A stretch of DNA of 9,629 nucleotides, taken from contig JAFAKI010000330.1 in the NCBI GenBank assembly GCA_019235595.1, forward strand, positions 1 to 9,629, written 5' to 3'. The position numbers were made by a program, and so were the translations under genes. The DNA comes from Mucilaginibacter sp. GTDB lineage: Bacteria > Bacteroidota > Bacteroidia > Sphingobacteriales > Sphingobacteriaceae. The notes beneath the pieces were generated by a model. That model was not told the origin of the DNA. It searched no databases and saw nothing but the letters and a program-made list of their open reading frames with translations. Positions 1-7,674 of this stretch are shown here, piece by piece (the first letter of the stretch is position 1; each line of letters opens with the position of its first letter).

Positions 1-104
1 TGAAGCCATCACAACGAATATCGTTGTAGACCAGATGGACATCTCTATTACATTGTCGTATCGGCCTCCGCCTTCTCAAAATGGTGGAAATAGGCCACGC
101 AACT
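1..104. other. Unassigned sequence beyond the comM stop codon
   Basis: This is where the C-terminal part of the YifB/ComM ATPase should be encoded on the minus strand. Read in the same frame past the TGA at 105-107, it gives a short stretch containing Tyr-Phe-His-His-Phe-Glu-Lys, weakly like the Tyr-x-x-His-Pro-Glu-Lys that follows the sensor-1 motif in this family. It then meets TAA and TAG. The other two minus frames show no convincing match to the family C-terminus either, and the plus frames give only short uninformative peptides. It could be decayed comM sequence, the edge of an inserted or recombined segment, or sequencing error. The data in the window do not decide between these. Confidence 0.5.
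11..27. repeat. Short perfect inverted repeat, 7-base arms
   Basis: ACAACGA and TCGTTGT flank a 3-base spacer and are exact reverse complements. It lies inside the unassigned sequence beyond the comM stop. No T tract follows on either strand, so it is not an obvious terminator. It might belong to an inserted element, or be chance. Confidence 0.4.
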
Positions 105-1166
105 TCATGGATTCATGCTCGCGATCAACATCACGTTGGCCGGGTAATCCACTGATAATTTGGCTCTTGAAACGGTTATTCTCCGTTCTTCGAGCGGTTG
201 CCGCATTACTTCAAGGACGGTACGCTTAAACTCGGGCAACTCGTCCAAAAATAATACGCCGTTGTGAGCCAATGAAATTTCACCGGGCTGTGGATTGCTT
301 CCGCCGCCCACCAAAGCGACATCGCTGATGGTGTGGTGTGGCGAACGAAATGGCCTGACGGTCACCAAAGCGTCTGTTGCGGCCATCTTACCCGCTACCG
401 AGTGTATCTTTGTCGTTTCCAGCGATTCATTCAGGCTCAAAGGCGGCAGTATGGATGGCAGCCGCCTTGCCAGCATGGTTTTCCCCGCTCCCGGCGGACC
501 AATCAGTATCACATTATGCCCGCCTGCGGCGGCTATTTCCAATGCACGCTTGATGTTCTCCTGGCCTTTAACATCGCTGAAATCGCTGTCGTAGTTGTTC
601 AGGCTATTAAAAAATTCCTCGCGGGTATTTACCACTTCGGGTTTCAACTCTAAATCGCCGTTAAAAAAATTAGCTACCTCGCCTATACTTTCCACACCAT
701 AAACTTCCAGGTCATTTACAATTGCCGCTTCGCGGGCATTTTGTTTAGGTAATATAAATCCTTTAAAGCCTTCCTTACGTGCTTGTATGGCTATCGGTAA
801 AGCGCCTTTTATCGGCTGCAAACTTCCGTCGAGCGAAAGTTCACCCATGATAATGTATTTATCCAGGTTATCATTGTTTACCTGGCCCGAACCGGCAAGT
901 ATGCCGAGGGCGATGGGAAGATCATATGCCGAGCCTTCCTTGCGGATGTCTGCCGGGGCCATATTTACGATTATTTTTTGCCTGGGCATTCGGAAATTAT
1001 TGGTTTGCAGGGCGGCTTCAATGCGCTGCATAGATTCCCGAACGGCATTGTCGGGCAGGCCAACAATCAAATAGAACGGTTTGGCCCCGCCACTTATATT
1101 TACTTCAATGGTTATTGTACTGGCTTCTATGCCATAAACCGCACTCCCGAAAGTTTTTACTAACAC
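105..1166 (-). CDS. comM: YifB/ComM-family Mg-chelatase-like AAA+ ATPase, truncated at its C-terminus
   Basis: In naturally transformable bacteria ComM is a hexameric AAA+ motor that drives branch migration of the D-loop during integration of incoming DNA; in Bacteroidota its role is inferred from homology. The 353 residues start with the Lon-protease-like ChlI domain (about 1-170). The AAA+ core follows: Walker A GPPGAGKT at 223-230, the RPFRSPHHTIS box at 271-281, Walker B with LFLDELPEF at 305-313, and sensor-1 Ser-Met-Asn-Pro at 350-353. Translation stops there at TGA (105-107). Family members usually run to about 500 residues, so the helical lid and Mg-chelatase C-terminal domain are missing. 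The start is a GTG at 1164-1166: an in-frame TAA lies five codons upstream with no ATG between, and the N-terminus MLVKTFGSAVYG is typical of the family. A weak TAnnTTTG-like match (TATCTTTC, 1190-1197) could be its -7 element. The product is probably non-functional unless the stop is a sequencing error. Confidence 0.9.
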   Translation of the reverse strand: MLVKTFGSAVYGIEASTITIEVNISGGAKPFYLIVGLPDNAVRESMQRIEAALQTNNFRMPRQKIIVNMAPADIRKEGSAYDLPIALGILAGSGQVNNDNLDKYIIMGELSLDGSLQPIKGALPIAIQARKEGFKGFILPKQNAREAAIVNDLEVYGVESIGEVANFFNGDLELKPEVVNTREEFFNSLNNYDSDFSDVKGQENIKRALEIAAAGGHNVILIGPPGAGKTMLARRLPSILPPLSLNESLETTKIHSVAGKMAATDALVTVRPFRSPHHTISDVALVGGGSNPQPGEISLAHNGVLFLDELPEFKRTVLEVMRQPLEERRITVSRAKLSVDYPANVMLIASMNP

Positions 1167-1329
1167 AATGGATAAAGTTTATTCTATGCGAAAGATATAG
1201 AAATTTCGCGAGGGACGGAAATTAACCCCGCTAGCTTCGGAAAGACTTTTTTGGAAAAATTCGGTCAACGACCAACAAAGTGACGCAATTTTTATCCGAC
1301 AGGGCTCGTCAGGCCATCAGAAAAATATA

Positions 1330-1411
1330 GGTCATACCGGCTTAAGGTGAATTCCTCGCCGCTCTCCAACCCGCTTACAAATTCACCGGCTAAACAATGC
1401 CGGATATGACC
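1330..1411 (-). repeat. Nested inverted repeat, possible structured 3' UTR or terminator
   Basis: The outer arms GGTCATACCGGC (1330-1341) and GCCGGATATGACC (1399-1411) are complementary over 12 pairs with one bulged base. Inside them GGTGAATT (1346-1353) and AATTCACC (1380-1387) pair perfectly over 8 bases around a 26-base apical loop. CCGGC at 1386-1390 could instead pair with GCCGG at 1399-1403, giving a competing smaller hairpin. On the minus strand the element begins 19 bases after the stop codon of the small membrane protein gene and is followed by TATATTTTT. That fits a transcript-ending or mRNA-stabilising structure. On the plus strand it is followed by TTTTGATTTT, so it could act in both directions. 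The long loop and internal asymmetry are unusual for a simple intrinsic terminator; a small RNA or a MITE-like remnant are alternatives. Confidence 0.6.
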
Positions 1412-1430
1412 TTTTGATTTTCAGGTCCAT

Positions 1431-1814
1431 TTATCGTACTGTAGCCAATATCAAGCTGCAAATTATGATCACATTGAGCAGTACTATAATTGACAATGTA
1501 TTCATATTATGCTTACTGATATGGGCCAGCCCATCATTCAGCCTTTTCATCCACCTGTTATTTAAAAGTACCAGGTAATTTGCCATCATAAAAAACACCG
1601 CACCAAATAATATAATGGTATTAATACCCGTGCCAGCCGCTACCCATCCCGACCGTAATACCAATTGCGCCACCAGCATTGCCGTTGTTAATGCGATGAT
1701 CAACAAAAAGCTTACATTAAACAATGATTTGAACTGGGGTAATTTACCCTGCCCGAAATTTCTGAACATCCACCTGTAGGATGTTACATAAATGGATTTA
1801 CAAGATCTGATCAT
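1431..1814 (-). CDS. Small three-helix integral membrane protein of unknown function
   Basis: I do not recognise the family. The 127 residues contain three clear hydrophobic segments at about 32-53, 63-84 and 106-125. A basic N-terminal region comes first (Arg, Lys and aromatic residues, 1-31), and a charged loop at 86-105 (Asn-Arg-Trp-Met-Lys-Arg, then His and Lys) separates helices 2 and 3. There is no cleavable signal peptide and no enzymatic motif. The TM-TM-basic loop-TM layout resembles short membrane proteins often found in Bacteroidota genomes, but I cannot name a role. It starts at an ATG (1812-1814) and ends in TAA. The 177 bases upstream are very AT-rich. A perfect TAnnTTTG match on the minus strand (1958-1965) could be a -7 element, but it would imply a leader of more than 130 bases. 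A nested inverted repeat follows the stop. That the frame is coding rests on its length, composition and helix pattern. Confidence 0.75.
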   Translation of the reverse strand: MIRSCKSIYVTSYRWMFRNFGQGKLPQFKSLFNVSFLLIIALTTAMLVAQLVLRSGWVAAGTGINTIILFGAVFFMMANYLVLLNNRWMKRLNDGLAHISKHNMNTLSIIVLLNVIIICSLILATVR

Positions 1815-1991
1815 AGCTCTAAATGTTTAAAGGTTAACGGCTTACAAATGCTTTTAGGGGATGGGCACCTGTTTGTGATTCATGGTTTAGTACAATAACG
1901 CAAACACAGTTATTAAAGTATATTATTTTGAAATTTTTTATTTAACAAAACAATATACAAAAATATAGCCTATATGCCAAACAATATTAAA

Positions 1992-3581
1992 CTACTGAAT
2001 AGCCTCTTTCACCTCAAACGCAGCCAATAAATTCACATTGGGATCAACCACGATTGACGATGGTTTTGCTTTTACCGGGATAAACAATGTCGTCACTTTA
2101 TTTTTAACCGACACAACACGCCGCTTGCCGGCAACGGATATTTCTAGCGGAAAATCAAAGGCAATTGCCTGTTTTTGGGTCACAGTAACATCAACCAATT
2201 TTTTTGTCGCATTATAGCGCCAGTTAACTTTCAGGTGAGGTGCTCCGGCAGTGTAAACCCATTGCTTAAAGAAATGCTCCAGGTTTTGGCCACTCGCTTT
2301 TTCCAGTTCAGCACGCAGATTTCCGGTATTGGCATTACCGCCATCATATTTTGCATAATAGGCACGTACGCCCTTCCAATAAGCTTCGTCGCCAAGTTTA
2401 CGTCTCAGCATGTGCAAAACCCAACCGCCCTTCTGGTAACTGTTTGCATTAAGCAATACCATATAGTCGCTGTGTACACTGGTATCGACAACGGGCGTTT
2501 TCCGTTTCTTCTCGAAATCAAAAACAGTTTCCCGGTCGGCACGCAAGCGCTTCTTTAAGGTATCTAAGCCGTATTGATGTTCGAGGTAAACGTTAGTCAT
2601 ATAAGTGGCGAAACCTTCGCTTAACCATAAATGACTAAAATTGGTTTCGCTCGCGGCATCTCCAAACCATTGGTGGGCAATCTCATGCGCCATCAATTCT
2701 TCAATGCCCCTGTCTCCCACCGACTCTTCAAAATAAAAAATGCAACTTGAATTCTCCATCCCGCCGAATATCGTTTTCGATTGCACATTGGCCAGTTTTT
2801 CAAATGCGTAAGGACCAACCTTGTTGATATAATAGGCCAATATCTGTTTGGCTACTGAATAGCTCACAAAACCCTTGTCTTTATTCTCGGGGAAAACGTA
2901 GGTATAAACCGGAATGTTGTTGGCATCGCCGGTATGATCAATCGCAAAATCAGCCACACCGATCACCATCACTTTGGTAGGGCATTGGGCAGTCTCGTGC
3001 CAATGGGTCAACTTCATATTATCCGGCAATGCCTTTTCTTCAGTTTTTAATCCGTTGGCAACAACCTGGTAATGGTCGGGAGCAGTCACTATAAAATCGA
3101 CGGTGGCTTTATCGGCGGGTTCATCCACACAAGGCAGCCAGTTATGTGCCCTGTTGGGCCAGTTATCGCCAAAAAAGGTACGATGACCGAATTTATTGGT
3201 GGATATGATCAGCCCATCGGCAGGGATGCCGCTATAGGCGATAATGTATGTATGATCGGTTCCTGCTTTCCCGTCGGCAGTAATCGTTACATCGCCAGCA
3301 TTTTGCTGGAACGATAATGGCTTACCGTTCTCGGTTATACTACTTACCAGCATACCCTTTCCGTCGGCTTTTTGCTTTACCAGGTTGATTTGGAATGACC
3401 CGGCATCCTTCAGATAACGCAAGGAGATTTCTGCCTGTCCTTTTATCGTATCGTTCTTATCATTGATCTGAATATTGAAGCCATAATGCTGTATGTCGAT
3501 AGCAGCACCGGGGGATTGGGCGTTGGCAGATAAACAAAAAAAGAGGCAAAAAATGAATAGGTAAAAAGGAGACTTTCGCAT
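1992..3581 (-). CDS. Secreted M1-family zinc aminopeptidase (gluzincin)
   Basis: This predicted metalloenzyme removes N-terminal residues from peptides outside the cytoplasm. Residues 1-22 form a signal peptide: Arg-Lys, a Phe/Leu-rich core and an A-N-A-Q end. The N-terminal beta-sheet domain (about 25-225) carries the conserved NWLPCVDEP segment at 147-155. The exopeptidase motif reads GGMEN (273-277), where Glu276 would bind the free amino group. The zinc site is complete: HEIAH (299-303) gives His299, His303 and the catalytic Glu300, and SEGFATY (321-327) gives the third ligand, Glu322. Tyr382 in SYQKGG matches the transition-state tyrosine of the family. A small beta domain (about 445-525) ends the protein. 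At 529 residues it lacks the large helical C-terminal domain of PepN or the ERAP type, so it is a short M1 form. The ATG start is at 3579-3581. It lies 115 bases downstream of ffh and beyond ffh's terminator, so it is likely transcribed separately. Substrate range cannot be read from the sequence. Confidence 0.95.
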   Translation of the reverse strand: MRKSPFYLFIFCLFFCLSANAQSPGAAIDIQHYGFNIQINDKNDTIKGQAEISLRYLKDAGSFQINLVKQKADGKGMLVSSITENGKPLSFQQNAGDVTITADGKAGTDHTYIIAYSGIPADGLIISTNKFGHRTFFGDNWPNRAHNWLPCVDEPADKATVDFIVTAPDHYQVVANGLKTEEKALPDNMKLTHWHETAQCPTKVMVIGVADFAIDHTGDANNIPVYTYVFPENKDKGFVSYSVAKQILAYYINKVGPYAFEKLANVQSKTIFGGMENSSCIFYFEESVGDRGIEELMAHEIAHQWFGDAASETNFSHLWLSEGFATYMTNVYLEHQYGLDTLKKRLRADRETVFDFEKKRKTPVVDTSVHSDYMVLLNANSYQKGGWVLHMLRRKLGDEAYWKGVRAYYAKYDGGNANTGNLRAELEKASGQNLEHFFKQWVYTAGAPHLKVNWRYNATKKLVDVTVTQKQAIAFDFPLEISVAGKRRVVSVKNKVTTLFIPVKAKPSSIVVDPNVNLLAAFEVKEAIQ

Positions 3582-3611
3582 AGTTTATATTGATAAAGCT
3601 AAGATAATGTA

Positions 3612-3643
3612 TTTAAACAAAAAGAGCGGCTTAGGCCGCTCTT
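3612..3643 (-). terminator. Intrinsic terminator of ffh
   Basis: On the minus strand a perfect 9-pair stem, AAGAGCGGC / GCCGCTCTT with a 4-base loop (3622-3643 on the plus strand), leads straight into TTTTTGTTT. It sits 53 bases after the ffh stop codon and before the aminopeptidase start, with the polarity expected for ending the ffh transcript. On the plus strand the stem is not followed by a T run. Confidence 0.9.
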
Positions 3644-3696
3644 AGGTTATTTTAGCATATTAATTCCGCAATCGAACTTCCGACTTTCGCAATCAT

Positions 3697-5022
3697 TTAC
3701 CGTGGCATTCTTCTCATCATGCTGGCCATGGCCGCCGGGTTGCTCATTTGCTTCATTACTTTACGCATGTCTTCAAATTGCTTGATCAGGCGGTTTACTT
3801 CCTGCAGGTCAGTTCCGGAGCCTTTTGCTATACGGTTGCGGCGGCTTTGGTTGATGGAATCCGGATTTTCTTTTTCAAACGGCGTCATAGAAAGGATGAT
3901 CGACTCGATATTTTTGAAAGCATTATCATCCACCTCTACATTCTTCATCATTTTGCCTACACCAGGTATCATGCCCATCAAATCCTTCATGTTACCCATC
4001 TTTTTGATCTGCTGTATCTGGCTGTAGAAGTCGTTAAAGTCGAACTTGTTTTTGCGTATCTTCTTTTGCAGTTCGGCAGCTTCTTTTTCGTCGAACTGTT
4101 GTTGCGCACGTTCAACCAGCGAAACCACGTCGCCCATGCCCAAAATACGGGATGCCATACGATCAGGGTGGAACACATCCAAGGCTTCCATCTTTTCGCC
4201 GGTACCAATAAATTTGATCGGCTTGTTCACTACCGATTTGATCGACAGCGCCGCACCACCACGCGTATCACCATCCAGTTTGGTTAAAACCACGCCGGTA
4301 AAATCAAGACGGTCGTTGAACACTTTTGCCGTGTTCACCGCATCCTGACCGGTCATGGAATCCACCACGAACAAGATTTCATGCGGATTTACAGCAGCTT
4401 TTACCTGCTCAATTTCCTTCATCATCGCCTCGTCGATTGACAAGCGGCCCGCCGTATCCACAATTACTACGTTATTGCCATTCTGCTTAGCCTGGGCAAC
4501 ACCTTCTTTTGCTATCGCGATAGGGTCTTTTGACTCGAGGTTAGCATAAACCGGGATGCCGATCTGCTCGCCCAAAACCTTCAATTGCTCAATAGCCGCA
4601 GGGCGGTATACGTCACCAGCTACCAGCAAAGGCTTTTTGTGTTTTTGTGTTTTTAGAAAATTCGCCAGCTTACCGCTGAAGGTAGTTTTACCCGCACCGT
4701 TCAACCCTGCAATCAAAATCACAGTCGGCGTAGCCGGAAAACTCAGATCAGACGTGCTGCCGCCCATCAATTCGGTCAGCTCATCATTCATGATCTTGGT
4801 GAGCAACTGGCCGGGGGATATAGAGGTCAATACATTCTGACCGATGGCTTTTTGCCTTACCTCGTCAGTAAAAGTCTTGGCGGTTTTATAGTTAACGTCG
4901 GCGTCCAGAAGGGCCTTGCGGATCTCCTTCATGGTTTCGGCCACGTTGATCTCGGTAATAGTTCCTTGTCCCTTCAGGACCTTAAACGCCCTGTCGAGTT
5001 TATCCGAAAGATTTTCAAACAT
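3697..5022 (-). CDS. ffh: Signal recognition particle GTPase Ffh (SRP54)
   Basis: Ffh binds signal sequences emerging from the ribosome, together with the 4.5S/SRP RNA, and hands the complex to its receptor FtsY at the inner membrane. All three domains are present in 441 residues, a normal length. The helical N domain spans about 1-95. The G domain (about 96-295) carries the P-loop GLNGAGKTT at 106-114, the insertion-box region with GDVYRPAA at 136-143, DTAGR at 189-193, TKLDGDTRGG at 247-256 and the closing GTGEK at 273-277. The methionine-rich M domain (about 325-441) includes the RNA-binding segment SRRNRIAKGSG at 393-403 and a Met-rich tail (MSNPAAMASMMRRMPR). The start is the ATG at 5020-5022, which gives the standard MFENLSDKL N-terminus. 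A good TAnnTTTG element lies 36 bases upstream and a strong terminator lies downstream, so it looks monocistronic. Nothing is missing or odd. The SRP RNA gene and ftsY are not in this window. Confidence 0.99.
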   Translation of the reverse strand: MFENLSDKLDRAFKVLKGQGTITEINVAETMKEIRKALLDADVNYKTAKTFTDEVRQKAIGQNVLTSISPGQLLTKIMNDELTELMGGSTSDLSFPATPTVILIAGLNGAGKTTFSGKLANFLKTQKHKKPLLVAGDVYRPAAIEQLKVLGEQIGIPVYANLESKDPIAIAKEGVAQAKQNGNNVVIVDTAGRLSIDEAMMKEIEQVKAAVNPHEILFVVDSMTGQDAVNTAKVFNDRLDFTGVVLTKLDGDTRGGAALSIKSVVNKPIKFIGTGEKMEALDVFHPDRMASRILGMGDVVSLVERAQQQFDEKEAAELQKKIRKNKFDFNDFYSQIQQIKKMGNMKDLMGMIPGVGKMMKNVEVDDNAFKNIESIILSMTPFEKENPDSINQSRRNRIAKGSGTDLQEVNRLIKQFEDMRKVMKQMSNPAAMASMMRRMPR

Positions 5023-5057
5023 GAGTATAAAATACTTTAATCTTTAAATTGAGGATG

Positions 5058-5065
5058 CAAAGTTA
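5058..5065 (-). promoter_or_regulatory. Candidate Bacteroidota -7 element for ffh
   Basis: On the minus strand the sequence is TAACTTTG, an exact match to the Bacteroidota -7 consensus TAnnTTTG. It would place a transcription start near 5051 and give a leader of about 28 bases. I could not find a TTTG at the usual -33 distance, so the call rests on the -7 match and its position alone. Confidence 0.45.
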
Positions 5066-5214
5066 AGATTTTGAAGCAATTCCCGCTCCGCTTAAAGTCA
5101 AAAAGCATCGATTGATAAAGCAATCACTCAATAATATATGCTATTAACACTTTTTAACAAAAAGGGAGTAACGTGTTGTGCATTTTTGGCATCTTATAAC
5201 CATATACCTTATTA

Positions 5215-7671
5215 ATGAAATATTTGTTTACACTGCTACTTTCTACCCTTTTCGCGCTTACCGCGTACTCACAAACTACTGTCAAAAAACTTGTTGCCAC
5301 CCGAACAGAAAAAGCCCCTAAAATTGACGGCGTTTTGGATGATGATGTTTGGCAAAACGTTCCTTTCGCTACCGATTTTGTGGAACTGCAGCCTACAGCC
5401 GGGCGCCACGAAACACAGGAAGAACGTACCGAAGTAAAGATCATCTACGATAATACTGCCATCTATATCGCCGCCCGGATGTATGAAACTGATCCAAAAA
5501 AAATAGCACGTGAACTAACCACCAGGGACAACGTTGCCGCCGATGATTTTATTGGCATTATTCTCGATACTTATCATGACGGACAAAACGGAGTGGGTTT
5601 TTATGTGACCGCGGCAGGCGCCCAGTTTGACGCAAAATATACGCCACCAAATCAAAACGGAAATGTTGAGGATCCGAGTTGGAATGCAGTTTGGGATAGC
5701 AAAGTTAAGATAGATGATAAGGGCTGGACAGCAGAGTTTAAGATACCGTACTCTGCTTTGCGATTCGCCAAAAAGGATATGCAAAATTGGGGACTGCAAT
5801 TCATAAGAGAGCGCCGAAACGTAAACCGTCAATTGTTCTGGAATGAGATCGATCCAAAAAAGAATGGCCTGATGAACCAGGAAGGCGAACTGGATGGCAT
5901 TTCAAAAATTACCCCGCCTGTCCGCCTGGCCTTTTATCCTTATTTTTCTACTTATGTGAACCACTATCCCTACAATACGGCAGGATTAAGCAATACGACC
6001 ACTTCCTTCAATGGCGGAATGGATGTAAAGTATGGTATCAACGAAAGCTTTACGCTGGACATGACCCTGATACCTGATTTTGGCCAGGTGCAGTCGGACA
6101 ACAAGATATTGAACCTCACTCCGTTTGAGGTAAAATACCAGGAGAACCGGCCTTTTTTTACTGAGGGGACAGAGCTTTTCAATAAGGGGAACATTTTTTA
6201 TTCGCGCAGGGTGGGCGGGCAGCCCGTAAATTATTCTGAGGCTTATAACAATCTTGCACCGGGTGAAACGGTAATTAAAAACCCCACCGAAACCCGCTTA
6301 TATAATGCATCAAAATTGTCGGGGAGAATGGCTAACGGATTGGGAATAGGGGTGTTCAACGCCGTTAGCGCCCCGGCATATGCCACGATACAAGACAGCC
6401 TGGGCCATACGCGACAGTTTGAAACGGCACCCGTTACCAATTATAATATTATCGTGCTGGATCAAAATTTGAAATATAACTCATCGGTAACCCTTATCAA
6501 TACCAATGTGGAACGTTTTGGAAAAGGCTATTCAGCTGATGTGGGCGGCTTTGTTTTCAATCTCAACAACAAGAAAAACTCCTACAACCTAAGCGGTTAT
6601 GGTTTGATGAGCAATTTATTTTACACCGACAAAAAAACCACAACCGGATTCAGTTACGAGATTAATGGCGGCAAAACTCTGGGCAATTTCACCTGGAACG
6701 TGGTGGAGGATTTGGTGAATAGCAGGTACAATCCAAACGATCTGGGTATCCTATCATACAACAACTACTTTGATCATAATCTTAATCTGCAGTATGCTAA
6801 TTACAAACCAAAAAAATATTTTACCCAATGGGGTGTGTTTTCAAACGTGTATTATTCACGCCGGTATGAGCCATCGGCCTATCAGAACCTTAATCAAACC
6901 GTAGGAGGATACGCCAACCTGAAAAACTTTTGGGGGTTCAATTTCAGGCTGCAGCACACGGGCGAAGCGCATGACTTTTATGAACCGCGTGTAGCGGGTC
7001 GCATGTTCCGCGTTCCGGGAAGCTATATGATGGGGCTGAATGCCTTTACCAACCAGGCAAAAAGATTATTTGGAGGAATTAGCGTATTCCACAGAATTTA
7101 TACTACTCCCGGCAGACAAGGCACCGACGCTGAGGCTTTTTATAACCTGCGCATCAGCAATAAATTTTCTTTTGGGGAGGATGTTACCTACAGCCCCTAC
7201 ATGCATTTTACCGGTTATGAAGCCATCGACAGCGTAAGCAACAACCCAATCTTTGCACAGCGTAACGTGCACACGGTCCAAAACATATTCAATTTCAAAT
7301 ACACCTTTACCAGCGATATGGGTATCACCTTCAGATTGAGGCATTACTGGTCGAAACTAAATGTGCTGCAATTTTATGACCTGGCGCAAAATGGCTCGCT
7401 GGCAACCTTAACCTCATCGCACTTTAACCGGGATGAAGATCAGAACTACAACGCCTGGAATATTGATATGGTGTATGTATGGCAATTTTCGCCGGGTTCA
7501 GAGATCAGCATTGCCTGGAAAAACTCCACCCTCACTAATACCGATCAGGCTAAACTGGGGTATTTCCACAATCTGCAAAACACCATCAATGATCCGCAGA
7601 ATAATAATATCTCCTTTAAGATACTATACTATATTGATTACCAGAATCTAAGGAAGAAGAAGCACAGCTAA
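5215..7671 (+). CDS. CBM9-like/DUF5916 outer-membrane protein
   Basis: The biochemical function of this family is not established. Residues 1-20 form a signal peptide (Leu/Phe-rich core ending in TAYSQ). A carbohydrate-binding family 9-like beta-sandwich follows at about 30-235, opening with the typical PKIDGVLDDDVW (35-46). The rest (about 236-818) is a DUF5916 domain, marked by LDMTLIPDFGQVQSD (281-295), the LTPFEVKYQENRPFFTEG block at 301-318, and many alternating aromatic strands to the end. This pattern fits an outer-membrane beta-barrel. I infer a surface protein that may bind or pass a ligand, perhaps a glycan, but no SusC/SusD pair or glycoside hydrolase is nearby to support sugar use. 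The ATG at 5215 gives the best signal peptide. Upstream, CATTTTTG (5181-5188) is one base off TAnnTTTG and is a weak promoter candidate in the region shared with ffh. It converges on the DUF3078 gene with 3 bases between the stops. Confidence 0.9.
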   Translation: MKYLFTLLLSTLFALTAYSQTTVKKLVATRTEKAPKIDGVLDDDVWQNVPFATDFVELQPTAGRHETQEERTEVKIIYDNTAIYIAARMYETDPKKIARELTTRDNVAADDFIGIILDTYHDGQNGVGFYVTAAGAQFDAKYTPPNQNGNVEDPSWNAVWDSKVKIDDKGWTAEFKIPYSALRFAKKDMQNWGLQFIRERRNVNRQLFWNEIDPKKNGLMNQEGELDGISKITPPVRLAFYPYFSTYVNHYPYNTAGLSNTTTSFNGGMDVKYGINESFTLDMTLIPDFGQVQSDNKILNLTPFEVKYQENRPFFTEGTELFNKGNIFYSRRVGGQPVNYSEAYNNLAPGETVIKNPTETRLYNASKLSGRMANGLGIGVFNAVSAPAYATIQDSLGHTRQFETAPVTNYNIIVLDQNLKYNSSVTLINTNVERFGKGYSADVGGFVFNLNNKKNSYNLSGYGLMSNLFYTDKKTTTGFSYEINGGKTLGNFTWNVVEDLVNSRYNPNDLGILSYNNYFDHNLNLQYANYKPKKYFTQWGVFSNVYYSRRYEPSAYQNLNQTVGGYANLKNFWGFNFRLQHTGEAHDFYEPRVAGRMFRVPGSYMMGLNAFTNQAKRLFGGISVFHRIYTTPGRQGTDAEAFYNLRISNKFSFGEDVTYSPYMHFTGYEAIDSVSNNPIFAQRNVHTVQNIFNFKYTFTSDMGITFRLRHYWSKLNVLQFYDLAQNGSLATLTSSHFNRDEDQNYNAWNIDMVYVWQFSPGSEISIAWKNSTLTNTDQAKLGYFHNLQNTINDPQNNNISFKILYYIDYQNLRKKKHS

Positions 7672-7674
7672 CCG

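Noticed and set aside
35..229. Plus-strand reading frame of 64 codons across the broken comM end
   Set aside because: Most of it lies antisense to conserved comM codons, the peptide has no recognisable features, and its start falls in the unassigned edge sequence.
1290..1320. Possible hammerhead ribozyme core (CTGACGAG on the minus strand, about 1305-1312)
   Set aside because: The CUGANGA box is present, but no stem II followed by GAAA and no matching stems I and III could be found around it.
2175..2558. Plus-strand frame of 127 codons opposite the aminopeptidase
   Set aside because: It is antisense to a clear M1 coding region and shows no domain or signal of its own.
3599..3606. TATCTTAG (minus strand) as a -7 element for the aminopeptidase
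   Set aside because: It departs from TAnnTTTG at one fixed base, would leave a leader of only about ten bases, and has no TTTG at the usual -33 distance.
3748..4287. Plus-strand reading frame of 179 codons opposite ffh
   Set aside because: It lies wholly antisense to the highly conserved ffh M and G domains; its composition is that of a shadow frame.
5110..5125. GATTG / CAATC inverted repeat in the ffh-DUF5916 divergent region as an operator
   Set aside because: Five-base arms in AT-rich DNA are expected by chance, and it does not overlap either candidate -7 element.
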